The notes below the pieces were generated by a model. That model was not told where the DNA came from. It was given only the letters and a program-made list of their open reading frames with translations, and made no database searches. 64,000 nt of DNA, from contig JABDAZ010000010.1 in the NCBI GenBank assembly GCA_013288945.1, positions 1 through 64,000 of the forward strand. Direction: 5' to 3'. The first letter of the stretch is position 1; each line of letters starts with the position of its first letter. A program made the translations under genes and the position numbers. This document shows, one piece after another, positions 25,785-34,398 of this stretch. Source of the DNA: Bacteroidota bacterium. GTDB lineage: Bacteria > Bacteroidota > Bacteroidia > Chitinophagales > Chitinophagaceae.

Positions 25785-26333
25785 ATGTATGATCTGACAA
25801 TAGGAATAATTGGAAAGATTTCAGTAGGAAAATCCAGCATAGCTAGAGCATTGCATGAAAAAACAGGTATTCCATATACTTCATTCGGCAGTTATCTTGT
25901 TGCATATAGCAAACTCAATAATTTGCCAATAGATAGAACCTCTCTTCAAAATTTGGGCAATAAGTTTATTAAAGAAAATTCTCAAACTTTTCTTAGTAAT
26001 GTACTTAAGAATGTGACTACTAAATCCAATATAGTAATTCTTGAAGGAATACGTCATGTAGATATTTTGGAATCCATAAAAAAAATAAATAAGAAAGTTT
26101 TATTCATTTTTATCGATGCTTCACCTGCAATAAGATACGAAAGGTACCTCAACAGGCAGCCGGAAAATATAGTACCTGTTGGCTTCGATGAGTTTCTGCA
26201 AAAAGATAATCATGTTGTAGAATCTGAAATTGACTTATTAAAGCCTCAATGCGACCTAATAGTCGATTCTGAAAAGTTAACCGTAAATGAGGTTTTGGAT
26301 TTTATCTATCTATTTATTAAACCACATCTTTGA
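25785..26333 (+). CDS. P-loop nucleoside/nucleotide kinase-like protein
   Basis: A 182-residue P-loop kinase of the adenylate/dephospho-CoA kinase type. The Walker A motif is GKISVGKSS (residues 10-18), there is a lid-like segment RYERYLNRQPEN, and the strand VILEGIRHVDIL holds the Walker B-like region. The fold fits (d)NMP kinases or kinases of modified bases. It is the last gene of the operon, 15 bases after the ASCH gene. Radical SAM viperins and phage base-hypermodification clusters both pair such kinases with modifying enzymes. Confidence 0.82.
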   Translation: MYDLTIGIIGKISVGKSSIARALHEKTGIPYTSFGSYLVAYSKLNNLPIDRTSLQNLGNKFIKENSQTFLSNVLKNVTTKSNIVILEGIRHVDILESIKKINKKVLFIFIDASPAIRYERYLNRQPENIVPVGFDEFLQKDNHVVESEIDLLKPQCDLIVDSEKLTVNEVLDFIYLFIKPHL

Positions 26334-26551
26334 GCTATTTGTTGTAATGAATTTAGATAAATAAAAGATTTTATATTATTGTTTAATCGAAGTGTAAAAA
26401 CCGCCTTGATATTTTGCATCTATTAGTTCTGTAAAAAGATTAAATTTTAAACGTGCAACTCAAACTAAATCATTCTGATTATCAGACTCAGTTAATCAAG
26501 AATTGGATTTTCAAGCAAATTAGATTAATCTCCTACTGAGTAAAAAATTAT

Positions 26552-26833
26552 TTATTCAAGATAGTTTTCAATCTTTTCCCCAATGACAGATGTAAAATCA
26601 TCACTTATGTTTTTATTGAATTCCGGATAGTTTTCCCGCTGCAACCACACAGCAAAATTATCGTAGTCTTCTATAGCTTCCATTTCAATTTCAATTTTGT
26701 GAATTGTATTTGGGGTATCTGATTGAAAGTAAAGGAAAGAGAAATATCTGTTATCTGCTGAATGAAGGGCTTCCACTGTGCCCTTATAAACGACGCCATC
26801 AAAAGCAAATTCAATTTCAAAACTTTCTTCCAT
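26552..26833 (-). CDS. Small acidic protein of unknown function, 93 aa
   Basis: An acidic alpha/beta protein with a regular start (EESFEIEFAFDGVVYKGTVE) and balanced composition that looks coding. Residues EIEMEAIEDYDNFAVWLQRE could be an amphipathic helix. There is no family I recognise and no clear operon. It lies in a stretch of decayed genes, so it may itself be the remnant of a pair. Confidence 0.55.
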   Translation of the reverse strand: MEESFEIEFAFDGVVYKGTVEALHSADNRYFSFLYFQSDTPNTIHKIEIEMEAIEDYDNFAVWLQRENYPEFNKNISDDFTSVIGEKIENYLE

Positions 26834-26901
26834 TATATAGTTTACGAAACAATATCACAATACATGCCAATAACCTGAGCAAATCCATCAATTAAATAAC
26901 A

Positions 26902-27173
26902 CTACTGGAGAATCAAAAATTTCCTGGCCTGTGATTCCGCTATCCTCCCACTCAACAATGCAACAAACTGGTTAGGATAATGAGGTTCGTAAAATTCAAA
27001 CTCCTGCTTTGCATCAGCAGAGTCTGAATATTCTTTTGTTTCAAATAATATTTCATCAGCAATTTGCCAGACATTTTCAAAATCTGAAATGCGGCCTTTA
27101 AAAAGTATAATTTAATAGAGGGTATCAAATAATTCTGCTGATCAGCAATCATTCTTAACTTGCAGTAAAACAT
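26902..27173 (-). pseudogene. Probable frameshifted small gene
   Basis: Two frames join to make a sensible protein. From 27173 it reads MFYCKLRMIADQQNYLIPSI; after a shift near 27110 it reads GRISDFENVWQIADEILFET with more acidic sequence and ends ALLSGRIAESQARKFLILQ at the stop 26902-26904. The second part has typical coding composition, while the overlapping first frame turns hydrophobic and unlikely. I do not recognise a family. Confidence 0.35.
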
Positions 27174-27236
27174 AGCAAAGCATGGAATTTAATATTACAG
27201 ATTGCCAAAACACCTGTTGGCTGCCGTTATAGTCTT

Positions 27237-27485
27237 CGCTTAATTGATTTGAAAATCGACAAAGTTCAGTCACGAGGACATGGGCCAAATGCAGATGTAC
27301 GTCAACTATTATGACCGTATCATTAAAACTGCTGAAGAAAATCAAACCATCAGTATATATCATGCAAGCAGGAAAATAAAGCAGGCTGAAATTCACCTTG
27401 CCGGAAAAGCAAAAAAACGATCTTTCCCAAAGAATATAAAAATGCGCTGCCGAGTAATACAGATTTAAAGAAACAACTGGAGTAA
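27237..27485 (+). pseudogene. Remnant of a YhcG/DUF1016 PD-(D/E)xK nuclease, C-terminal part
   Basis: Three short segments in shifting frames match the C-terminus of the DUF1016 (YhcG) nuclease family: LIDLKIDK (27240 on, carrying the D-LK of the nuclease core), then KFSHEDMGQMQMYVNYYDR with TAEENQTI (frame from 27262), then EYKNALPSNTDLKKQLE ending at the stop 27483-27485. At least two frameshifts separate them and everything upstream is lost. DUF1016 genes are common in defence islands and beside restriction systems, which fits the setting. Confidence 0.7.
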
Positions 27486-27490
27486 ATTAT

Positions 27491-29347
27491 TTATCCATCC
27501 AGCTTTTCTTTTTCCCTGAAAAAAACTTCCAGTTTGCTTACGAGCAATTCGTTTATTTTAAAATAGGTGGGAGATTTGTCAAAAAGAAAATCAAGTTTAT
27601 CTGCTCCCATTGAAAGAGTTACAAAAGGAATGTTGTCAACAACACAGTCATAATCTTCATCCATCAAAAATTTCTTTCTGTTGACCGGGCAATGTTCGTC
27701 CTTAGCTTCAAAATACAATATCCTTTTCGCTACAGGATAATCGGATTTTAATCTGTAATACTCCAGGTAAGGTTTAGAAATAGGGCTGCCGTCGGGGTTG
27801 TTAAGCAGTAAGGTATATACCACCAAATCACTTTCACCAAAAAAATCAAGTTCTTGGTGAAGGGCGGAAAAATGGTTGGAGATAACATGCTGGTATAAGC
27901 GGTGGAATTGTGAAAAGAAAATGCGAAGATTGCCGGATATAACCGCTTTATCCCAATTGCCAGATGCCTGTGCCGTCATTTCACGGGTGGCAACGCGGTA
28001 GCAGCGTGCGGCAGAGGAATATCCACCCGCTTCCAGCAGGTTCATATAATAGTTCACGAGGTTTATATTATAGTAAACGGAGGTGATGGAGATTTTAATA
28101 GCGGGTACGTACCCCTGGTCGATTTTGTTCTGTGCAATGATTGCTTTTCTTTGTATATAATCCGCTGCAGCAGGTCTCATATAATTATCAAGGTCATGGT
28201 TGTATGCTGTAATTCCCTGGGCAAACGAATGTTCTGCTTCTATTATGAGGGGAAGGATTCTGAAAAGATAATGCTTTACCTTTGAAAGTTCGTACCGGTC
28301 TTGGTACTTTTCCAAGCCAAGCAGGAAGTAAAAGCTGTCAATAAAACTGATTATAAATTCATTGGCCATGAACAAATCGGGAATGCTGAATTTATGTTTC
28401 CCGATAATCCGGAAAACTTCCGGTTTGATCAACTGGTAAGCATACCTGCGTGGTGTTTCCGCAATGTTCGCCCGGTCGTTACTCATAATAAGTACCAGGG
28501 CACCATCTTGGAAAGCTTTTAACATGTCAAAGGTTCCATCCATTTTAATTTCACGGATAATTGCTTTATTGCTACCGTATTCGACGGGATATAAAACAAA
28601 AGATACCCTTGAAATAGTATATTGAATGATCCCCATGCCAATTTTCCAGTAATTAAAATAACGAATCGCTTTTATTGCTTTAAATTCCCGGTCGAGGATA
28701 TCATTATAATGATCAAGAAACTGGTAAATTTCTTTATAAAAACCACTGAATACAGAAGAGGGTTCCCGCAATTTACTTTCTAGCAACCTGACTTCCTCCC
28801 TGAGTTTTTCATTATCCGATTTGATATCATCAAAATCAGATAATTTATATCGGTACAAATTGCATATAGCAGTCCAGGCGTTAATATATGCATTGCTTTT
28901 GCCATCAATACAATTTTCAGGGGGAATAACGATTGAAAAGGATTTAGTTTCTTTTTTACCCGCAATGGCTGATAAATCATTTACATCCATAAATCTCCAG
29001 TAGGCTTTATGGTTTTTCCGGTCAACCACTATCATAAAAACAGGGAGCACGCTTATTTTGCAATAGGCAAAAAATTTCTTGGTGGTTTGATATTTGGGGA
29101 ACTTCAGGTTTGAGGCAGCAAGCGTCTTCACCTGCACTTCGATTTTACCTGCCGGCATTCCCGAGGCATCTGTAATTTCAATATAACCATCAATATTGGG
29201 GGTTTTATCCATTTCCCGGATAGAAGCTTTGATATATTTTTTGTCAACTAGGTACAGCAAAATCGCAACAGAGTCCATTTCAGCCTCAGATGATTGAGGA
29301 TAAGATGCAGGTTGATCACCAGCTGTTTTTTGTTTCTTTTCTTTCAT
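27491..29347 (-). CDS. DUF4365-type nuclease-like protein with long C-terminal domain, 618 aa
   Basis: Residues 20-125 match DUF4365, a PD-(D/E)xK-like domain found in defence genes: SVAILLYLVDKKYIKAS, D53 in NIDGYIEI, E70 and the Q-x-K form (IEVQVKT, K74), then KFFAYCKISVLPVFMIVVDR. A short coiled coil follows (residues about 165-195). The remaining 400 residues are helical and I recognise nothing in them. It is the last gene of a six-gene minus-strand operon and overlaps its upstream neighbour by 4 bases. It could be the effector nuclease of the system, with the long domain as sensor. Confidence 0.75.
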   Translation of the reverse strand: MKEKKQKTAGDQPASYPQSSEAEMDSVAILLYLVDKKYIKASIREMDKTPNIDGYIEITDASGMPAGKIEVQVKTLAASNLKFPKYQTTKKFFAYCKISVLPVFMIVVDRKNHKAYWRFMDVNDLSAIAGKKETKSFSIVIPPENCIDGKSNAYINAWTAICNLYRYKLSDFDDIKSDNEKLREEVRLLESKLREPSSVFSGFYKEIYQFLDHYNDILDREFKAIKAIRYFNYWKIGMGIIQYTISRVSFVLYPVEYGSNKAIIREIKMDGTFDMLKAFQDGALVLIMSNDRANIAETPRRYAYQLIKPEVFRIIGKHKFSIPDLFMANEFIISFIDSFYFLLGLEKYQDRYELSKVKHYLFRILPLIIEAEHSFAQGITAYNHDLDNYMRPAAADYIQRKAIIAQNKIDQGYVPAIKISITSVYYNINLVNYYMNLLEAGGYSSAARCYRVATREMTAQASGNWDKAVISGNLRIFFSQFHRLYQHVISNHFSALHQELDFFGESDLVVYTLLLNNPDGSPISKPYLEYYRLKSDYPVAKRILYFEAKDEHCPVNRKKFLMDEDYDCVVDNIPFVTLSMGADKLDFLFDKSPTYFKINELLVSKLEVFFREKEKLDG

Positions 29348-29811
29348 GGTAAGATGTTTTCATCAATAATACCCGGATAAGTAAGCGCTACCTGCCGGGT
29401 GGTGATTTCTTCAATTTCGAAAGTCCGGGAACCGAACCGCAATTTGAACGATGCTGAATGTTCGTTAACATGAAAGAAATGACATATTGCACCATAATGT
29501 GTCTTAAATTGATCAGTTACATAATGCAGCCAGCGGAAGATTTCGTCTGCCTGTTTTACTACCAGCAAACTATGCCTGCTCATCATTCGCCCGATGCCGG
29601 GATTATGGTATATAGTCCCCTTAATATCCGTCATTCCTAAAGAGAAGCCATTATCCCATGCAGTTTGCCTTTCAACTGCCGTTACCTCTGGATAAATCTT
29701 AATTATTTTTTCATCCATGTACGCGGCTATCGTATCCGGGAAATGTGTATGTAGAATTTCTATCCATTTGGTATCGCCAAAGGTTCCTTCCGTATGGTTA
29801 TCAGTACCCAT
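29344..29811 (-). CDS. Unknown protein, about 155 aa, in the PLD-DUF4365 operon
   Basis: The start is taken at the ATG 29811 (MGTDNHTEGTFGD), which overlaps the upstream gene by 11 bases; a start at 29844 would overlap by 44. The protein is globular and mixed alpha/beta (WIEILHTHFPDTIAAYMDEK, IYHNPGIGRMMSRH, FHVNEHSASFKLRFGSRTFE). It shows no transmembrane helix and no catalytic motif I know. Tight coupling to the DUF4365 gene suggests that the products form a complex. Confidence 0.65.
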   Translation of the reverse strand: MGTDNHTEGTFGDTKWIEILHTHFPDTIAAYMDEKIIKIYPEVTAVERQTAWDNGFSLGMTDIKGTIYHNPGIGRMMSRHSLLVVKQADEIFRWLHYVTDQFKTHYGAICHFFHVNEHSASFKLRFGSRTFEIEEITTRQVALTYPGIIDENILP

Positions 29812-30238
29812 AAAAATGGCTTTTTTTGTCAGAAACAAATACAAATAACAATTGCTTTACCTGTTTGACAAACCGGCTTTTATGCTCTTTTTCCAAGGAT
29901 AAATGAAAATGAAAGATGTTCCATTCATACACCAGGTGATCATGGAAACCGGATTGAAACAGCCGTTTGCTCTGAAAAAAATTTACATTTTGACAGGTAG
30001 AAAAAAACCGCTCCAGCAATATTATTTCCTTTTTCCTAGGATGGGTATCCAGTTCTATTAGAAAATCAGGATTGTAATGCACCCCCCGTTTCACAAGGGG
30101 CACCAGTTTTTTTGAAATGGTCAGGTAATCAACTAAAAAATTATGGATATTTTTCCTGTACGGGAGCTTTACATGAAATGCACTGAACCCTTCCGACAGT
30201 TCTTTTTTTAAATCCTCTTCAAAGTTAAAATCTTTCAA
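29801..30238 (-). CDS. Unknown protein, 145 aa, in the PLD-DUF4365 operon
   Basis: It is helical at the start (FNFEEDLKKELSEGFSAFHV) with an alpha/beta middle (NPDFLIELDTHPRKKEIILL) and a basic end. No recognised family. It lies 15 bases downstream of the 107-residue gene and overlaps the next one. Composition and tight packing support it as a real gene. Confidence 0.6.
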   Translation of the reverse strand: MKDFNFEEDLKKELSEGFSAFHVKLPYRKNIHNFLVDYLTISKKLVPLVKRGVHYNPDFLIELDTHPRKKEIILLERFFSTCQNVNFFQSKRLFQSGFHDHLVYEWNIFHFHLSLEKEHKSRFVKQVKQLLFVFVSDKKSHFYGY

Positions 30239-30253
30239 GTTTTTTTGATTGGG

Positions 30254-30577
30254 TCAGTCAACTTCCAGTTCAAACTGGGGGGAAACAAGGGATTTAGCAT
30301 GGGCTGCGTTGTACAAATCATCCAGTTGTTTGTATTCTGCGGTTTCCTCTCCCCATTGAAAAAAAGTGTCTTCAGTATCCAGGTTCTCTGTGTCAAGGTA
30401 ATTAAAAGATATAACACTTTTTTGCGAGTCTTCAAAAGTATACCTGCACAGGATAAAATGGTTGTCATTAAAATAAACCGTCAGGCAGGTTGTATTTTCA
30501 ATGAGGTACCATTGCACTTCATTTTTGTCCGTCGCTTCTACCAGCGGCCCTGCATATATCAGTATATTTTCAGCCAT
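30254..30577 (-). CDS. Unknown acidic protein, 107 aa, in the PLD-DUF4365 operon
   Basis: An acidic beta-rich protein (ENILIYAGPLVEATDKNEV, TVYFNDNHFILCRYTF) with several consecutive acidic clusters (DTENLDTEDTFFQWGEE). No family is recognised. It sits 10 bases after the two-helix membrane protein gene. Its size and charge would suit an inhibitor or immunity partner of a nuclease, but that is speculation. Confidence 0.6.
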   Translation of the reverse strand: MAENILIYAGPLVEATDKNEVQWYLIENTTCLTVYFNDNHFILCRYTFEDSQKSVISFNYLDTENLDTEDTFFQWGEETAEYKQLDDLYNAAHAKSLVSPQFELEVD

Positions 30578-30587
30578 GTATTATAGT

Positions 30588-31199
30588 TTAAAGTACAAAA
30601 TTAGTCTGGCTTTCGCGGATTTCATCAATAAATGTATTAATAGATGTAATGTCTCTTACAAACCTGGTAAGATCAAGTTCTGGCGCTCTCTGGTAACCTG
30701 CGGTGAGAATCAACGTACAGTAGGCGGAGATTTTAACAATACACGTATCAATTCTCCTGATCATCCCTGCAGATGTCTCCGGTCTGCTATCCGCATTTAA
30801 TCTGACGATTTTCTTGCATTCTATCAGGCATTCCTTTAAATCACCAAGCCTGAGATACACTGCATCGAAGGTCGGACGATTTATATAGTCACTGATATGC
30901 CGTGTTAAGTTAACACATTTGGTAAAATTTGCTTCCAGCGACTTGCTGACAACCTGGTCTCTTAATGTTGCTGTATTTTGCTTGATAGCTTCCGACGTTG
31001 CCTTTATCGTTGCCTGTTCACGGATAGCAAAAAGTAGTCCTCCAACAGTCAGCACTGTGCCAGCGATTGTAACAATATTTGGAATGGTACGTTCAGAAGG
31101 TTTAAGTGCAAGGATCAGAACTGCGGATAAAGCAGCACATGCGATCAGGGTGAAAATGATGAAGGCTTTGTTGGGATGTTTTTTTGCGGTCGTAATCAT
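30588..31199 (-). CDS. Two-helix membrane protein with helical C-terminus, 203 aa
   Basis: Two transmembrane helices near the N-terminus (FIIFTLIACAALSAVLILAL and IVTIAGTVLTVGGLLFAI) form a hairpin, followed by about 135 residues of predicted helix with a coiled-coil start (ATIKATSEAIKQNTATLRDQ). This recalls membrane anchors of defence systems, but no family is recognised. It begins 9 bases after the stop of the PLD gene. Confidence 0.65.
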   Translation of the reverse strand: MITTAKKHPNKAFIIFTLIACAALSAVLILALKPSERTIPNIVTIAGTVLTVGGLLFAIREQATIKATSEAIKQNTATLRDQVVSKSLEANFTKCVNLTRHISDYINRPTFDAVYLRLGDLKECLIECKKIVRLNADSRPETSAGMIRRIDTCIVKISAYCTLILTAGYQRAPELDLTRFVRDITSINTFIDEIRESQTNFVL

Positions 31200-31208
31200 A
31201 AATAATTC

Positions 31209-32999
31209 TTATCTGAACAGCATCCTGTCAGTATAATGAAAATCATTAGTATCGTAATAACTCAGCGCCCATTTATTGGTATGGTAAAGAAATACTGGCT
31301 TTTGAACAATTTTTGGTGCTTTTGCAGTTGTCTTTTTGATGACCTGGTTGGCATCCCGGAAATGAAAATGATCCACCAGGGCCAGCGCTTCCAGTGCGAA
31401 CACTGTAGCGACATCCTGGTCGCGGATGGAAATCAGATTATCCCCGTTTTCCTGCTCGCCACCCAGGGCGAGGTTGGATGACCCGCAGAATACTTCTGCA
31501 TTGGCTGTATTAAAACCGCAAACCACGAATTTATGATGGACCTGGTGGCCGATTCCTACAGACGCCTCTTGGTTAAATGGGGGCGGTAATTGCGCGCTGA
31601 TGGGTTTCCCGGTTACTATAACCCCAGTCTTGGAGCCGGGTTTGTACAACGTTATACCGCCGGGGTTATCAGAAATGCCATAACTGAAAATAGCCTGATT
31701 GGTATGCAGACCGCGGAGTGCGGGAAATATGGGGCCTGTGCCGTTATCCCCGGTATCCATGACCGCAAACAGCACGCTGCTCTTTTCGCTGATTATCCTT
31801 GTTGTAATGGCATCCAGATAGCTTTTTGCAAAATCCTCCGAATGCGGGGAGAAGGCAAAATCCATCGTGGGGTTTTTGGCCGGGAAATGAAAAGCCTGCG
31901 TGGCAAGGGTTGATTTACTGAAGTCAGGTGCACTTTCATTATCCGCCCAGGATTTATCAAATACCTGCCCGTACAGCCCGGCAATATCCGGGTCACTGAA
32001 AATCAGCAGGTGGTTGGAATTGACATACATGCCGGTAACAGAAAAATTGGTGGAACCCGTCAACAACTTGACCGGGGTACCGTCTTTTTTTAAGATAAAC
32101 ACCTTGTCATGGGCATACCGGCCGTATTTCCCACGCTGAATGGCGGCATCCCCTGTTTTGACTTTGTTGAAAGCCGTGGTAAACAAATTCTCCGGGGAGG
32201 GGGAGACCTTCCCTGTTTTCTTATTTTTTTTATCTAGGTGCAATGCTGCACTGTCGAGGATCATCCGGATACGTCCCGCCGCCGCCAGTTTTAGAAAGGC
32301 AGCCACTATATCCGGTTCATTGAAATCATAAGCAAATACATCCACTGACAGTTTATCTTTTTCAATCTCTGCAAGCAGATCAAAAATCCGCTTGCGGGCC
32401 GTAAATCCTGACCAGGTATATTCATCCATATACGTGAAGGGGTTGCCATCTGCATTCTTCCCCGCTTCTTGGCTGGTATCAAACTGCAGCGGCCGGCTTT
32501 TTGGCTGCAGGACGAGTGTCTTACCAAAATGATGTTCGAAGGCCTGTGATTGCACGAAACCGCGGGTAAAACCAAGCGCAATAGTGCCGCTGCTGAAATA
32601 ATCTACATTTACTTTAATATCCGCCGTCAATGATTTGTCGAGGGGAAGCAAAATGCCCTTGTCATCAAAATACCGGGGTGTTGCATGATAGATGTATCCG
32701 CCATACTTCAGGTTCTCGTTTTTCAGGTTGCCGGGGACATGCAGCCATCGGAACTTTTGGATGGGGGCATTGATGCTCGAATTCGCCGGTTCTGTTTTGT
32801 TCTGCGCATGCACCGAAGGGTCCTTAAACTGGAGCAGGTTATATATATAGTATTCAGGCTGACCGGGTGGGGTGCACGAGATGGTAAAACCCGCGAGGTT
32901 GGCTGTCTTTGTTTTAACGAGGTCAAATGTCAGCAGGGTTTTTGCGTCACCGGTGTATGCTCTTACGCTGAACCCGTTTTTGTTCACACTTGTTTGCAT
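31209..32999 (-). CDS. Phospholipase D-like protein with two HKD motifs, 596 aa
   Basis: A PLD-superfamily phosphodiesterase with both half-sites: YAHDKVFILK ... GSTNFS (H297, K299, N318) and VHHKFVVCG ... GSSNL (H488, K490, N509). The N-terminal 190 residues are beta-rich and not recognised. PLD-fold enzymes include lipases and also nucleases used in restriction and phage defence. It is the first gene of the operon running to 27491 and its base composition is clearly more GC-rich than that of its neighbours, which suggests recent transfer. There is no signal peptide, so it should act in the cytoplasm. Confidence 0.85.
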   Translation of the reverse strand: MQTSVNKNGFSVRAYTGDAKTLLTFDLVKTKTANLAGFTISCTPPGQPEYYIYNLLQFKDPSVHAQNKTEPANSSINAPIQKFRWLHVPGNLKNENLKYGGYIYHATPRYFDDKGILLPLDKSLTADIKVNVDYFSSGTIALGFTRGFVQSQAFEHHFGKTLVLQPKSRPLQFDTSQEAGKNADGNPFTYMDEYTWSGFTARKRIFDLLAEIEKDKLSVDVFAYDFNEPDIVAAFLKLAAAGRIRMILDSAALHLDKKNKKTGKVSPSPENLFTTAFNKVKTGDAAIQRGKYGRYAHDKVFILKKDGTPVKLLTGSTNFSVTGMYVNSNHLLIFSDPDIAGLYGQVFDKSWADNESAPDFSKSTLATQAFHFPAKNPTMDFAFSPHSEDFAKSYLDAITTRIISEKSSVLFAVMDTGDNGTGPIFPALRGLHTNQAIFSYGISDNPGGITLYKPGSKTGVIVTGKPISAQLPPPFNQEASVGIGHQVHHKFVVCGFNTANAEVFCGSSNLALGGEQENGDNLISIRDQDVATVFALEALALVDHFHFRDANQVIKKTTAKAPKIVQKPVFLYHTNKWALSYYDTNDFHYTDRMLFR

Positions 33000-33199
33000 G
33001 ATGGTATAGGTTTTAAGGGAAATAATGAGCGGAGACAGAGAAGCAATACTTTAAAGATAGGAGTTTGAAGCAGCCCGTTTACGGGGTCACAATTTTTCTT
33101 TGTTTTTCAAATAGTAATATATAATATTTTTTAAGGGTAAAACAGTATACGTGACTGCCCGCAGTGAATAAATGCAGTTTATTTTCCTTTTCCAATTGA

Positions 33200-33945
33200 C
33201 GGAGTAAATTTCTAATAGGTAAACCATCCCGCTGGTTCTTAATTAACGGCTTTGTAAACTACATCGAACCAATAGAATTATTTCATGTCCCATTTGGAAA
33301 AAGAAGAGCCATAGGAACGAATAGGTTTAGTATCCCTGGCTTTCCTTGTATATATTTATCGGGGGCTTTACATACGTCATGGTCAGAAGCCTTAGATAAT
33401 AATACGCAACCATTTCATGCAGTTGTTATCGCAATCACAGGCCATTATATGTAGTTGACGTTGTACCATTGAACTTTGTGAAGCCGCCAACAGCAAGCGA
33501 AGACTTTTTTGGGACTTTATATAACTACAATGATTCAAATGACGCTTTTATAGATTATGCAATTATTTTTCCACTCATAACAGCGTGCCATTCAAAAATT
33601 AGTTATAGTGAATCTTACGCTGGCGAAGTAAAATTTAAATCAGAATATATAATACCTCAATTGCTTTTACAATGGTATCGTGATAATCAAATTATGGTAG
33701 ATGGTATTCGATATCTTTCCTGCACAGCAGAAAATAAATTCCCTGATAAAGTATTTGATAAATATAATTATGTTATCCCAGCAATTGAAATGAAGGAAGA
33801 AGGATATTGTTCATCTTTAGTACACAATTATTCAGCTACTCCCGTATATAGCCATTTAGAAAAGACAATTGATTCAGAATTTGAAATGTTACAGAATATT
33901 ACAAGGGAGTTGAATAAGAAAGGTTATACTCCGCTTCCTTTATAA
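33200..33945 (+). pseudogene. RES-domain toxin gene, frameshifted and lacking a start
   Basis: The frame from 33200 reads IEPIELFHVPFGKRRAIGTN, then RFSIPGFPCIYLSGALHTSW and SEAL, the conserved N-terminal half of a RES domain with its Arg and Glu. It stops at 33451 because one base is missing near 33430 (GCAATC where GCAAATC would keep frame). From there the other frame continues ANHRPLYVVDVVPLNFVKPP and runs to 33945 with the RES C-terminal part (EYIIPQLLLQWYR, DGIRYLS). No start codon precedes the first part. RES toxins are NAD-degrading partners of Xre antitoxins; no Xre gene is adjacent. Confidence 0.7.
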
Positions 33946-34398
33946 AATTCATAATCATGACTATTCAAGAAGCTCGGTTCGGGGCTGCGGAATATGAGTA
34001 TTTAATAAACAGATATTTTGCAAAAAAAAAATTCTTTTGTCGAGTATAAATTTAGGCTTAGAGAAATTAATATAATACCGGTAAGTAAAACATAGTTAGA
34101 AGATTGGCAAATAACCTGTGTAATGTCAACTGATACAGAAATGGACCTGATATTAAGTGATTGAATGTTGAAAACCATAATAGTGAAAAAAGCATAAAGT
34201 GACAGGTTAGTTCTTCTTTTCATGAAGTTAAATTGCCTATTGGCGTTCGCATCGACTATAGGATGTTAATTTATAATCTCATAAAAAAAAATCGATTTCA
34301 ATTCAAATTAATATTGTTTCGTTAATTTGTCTCTCTTAGAAAGATTACTACTTTTTTAATTTCAGGTTGATACAACAAAACCCTTAAACCCATCGCTA
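33946..34398. other. Intergenic region, no supported gene
   Basis: A very AT-rich region between the broken RES gene and the KAP ATPase gene. A hydrophobic minus-strand frame at 34002-34223 exists but looks like chance. A short plus-strand frame from about 33958 (MTIQEARFGAAEYEYL) ends after 30 codons and may be the start of another lost gene. Confidence 0.45.

Noticed and set aside
30235-30468. Minus-strand frame of 77 codons
   Set aside because: It lies within the better supported 107-residue gene (30254-30577) in another frame.
34002-34223. Minus-strand hydrophobic frame of 73 codons
   Set aside because: Isoleucine/leucine/serine-rich translation of AT-rich DNA with no start context or partner gene; likely chance.
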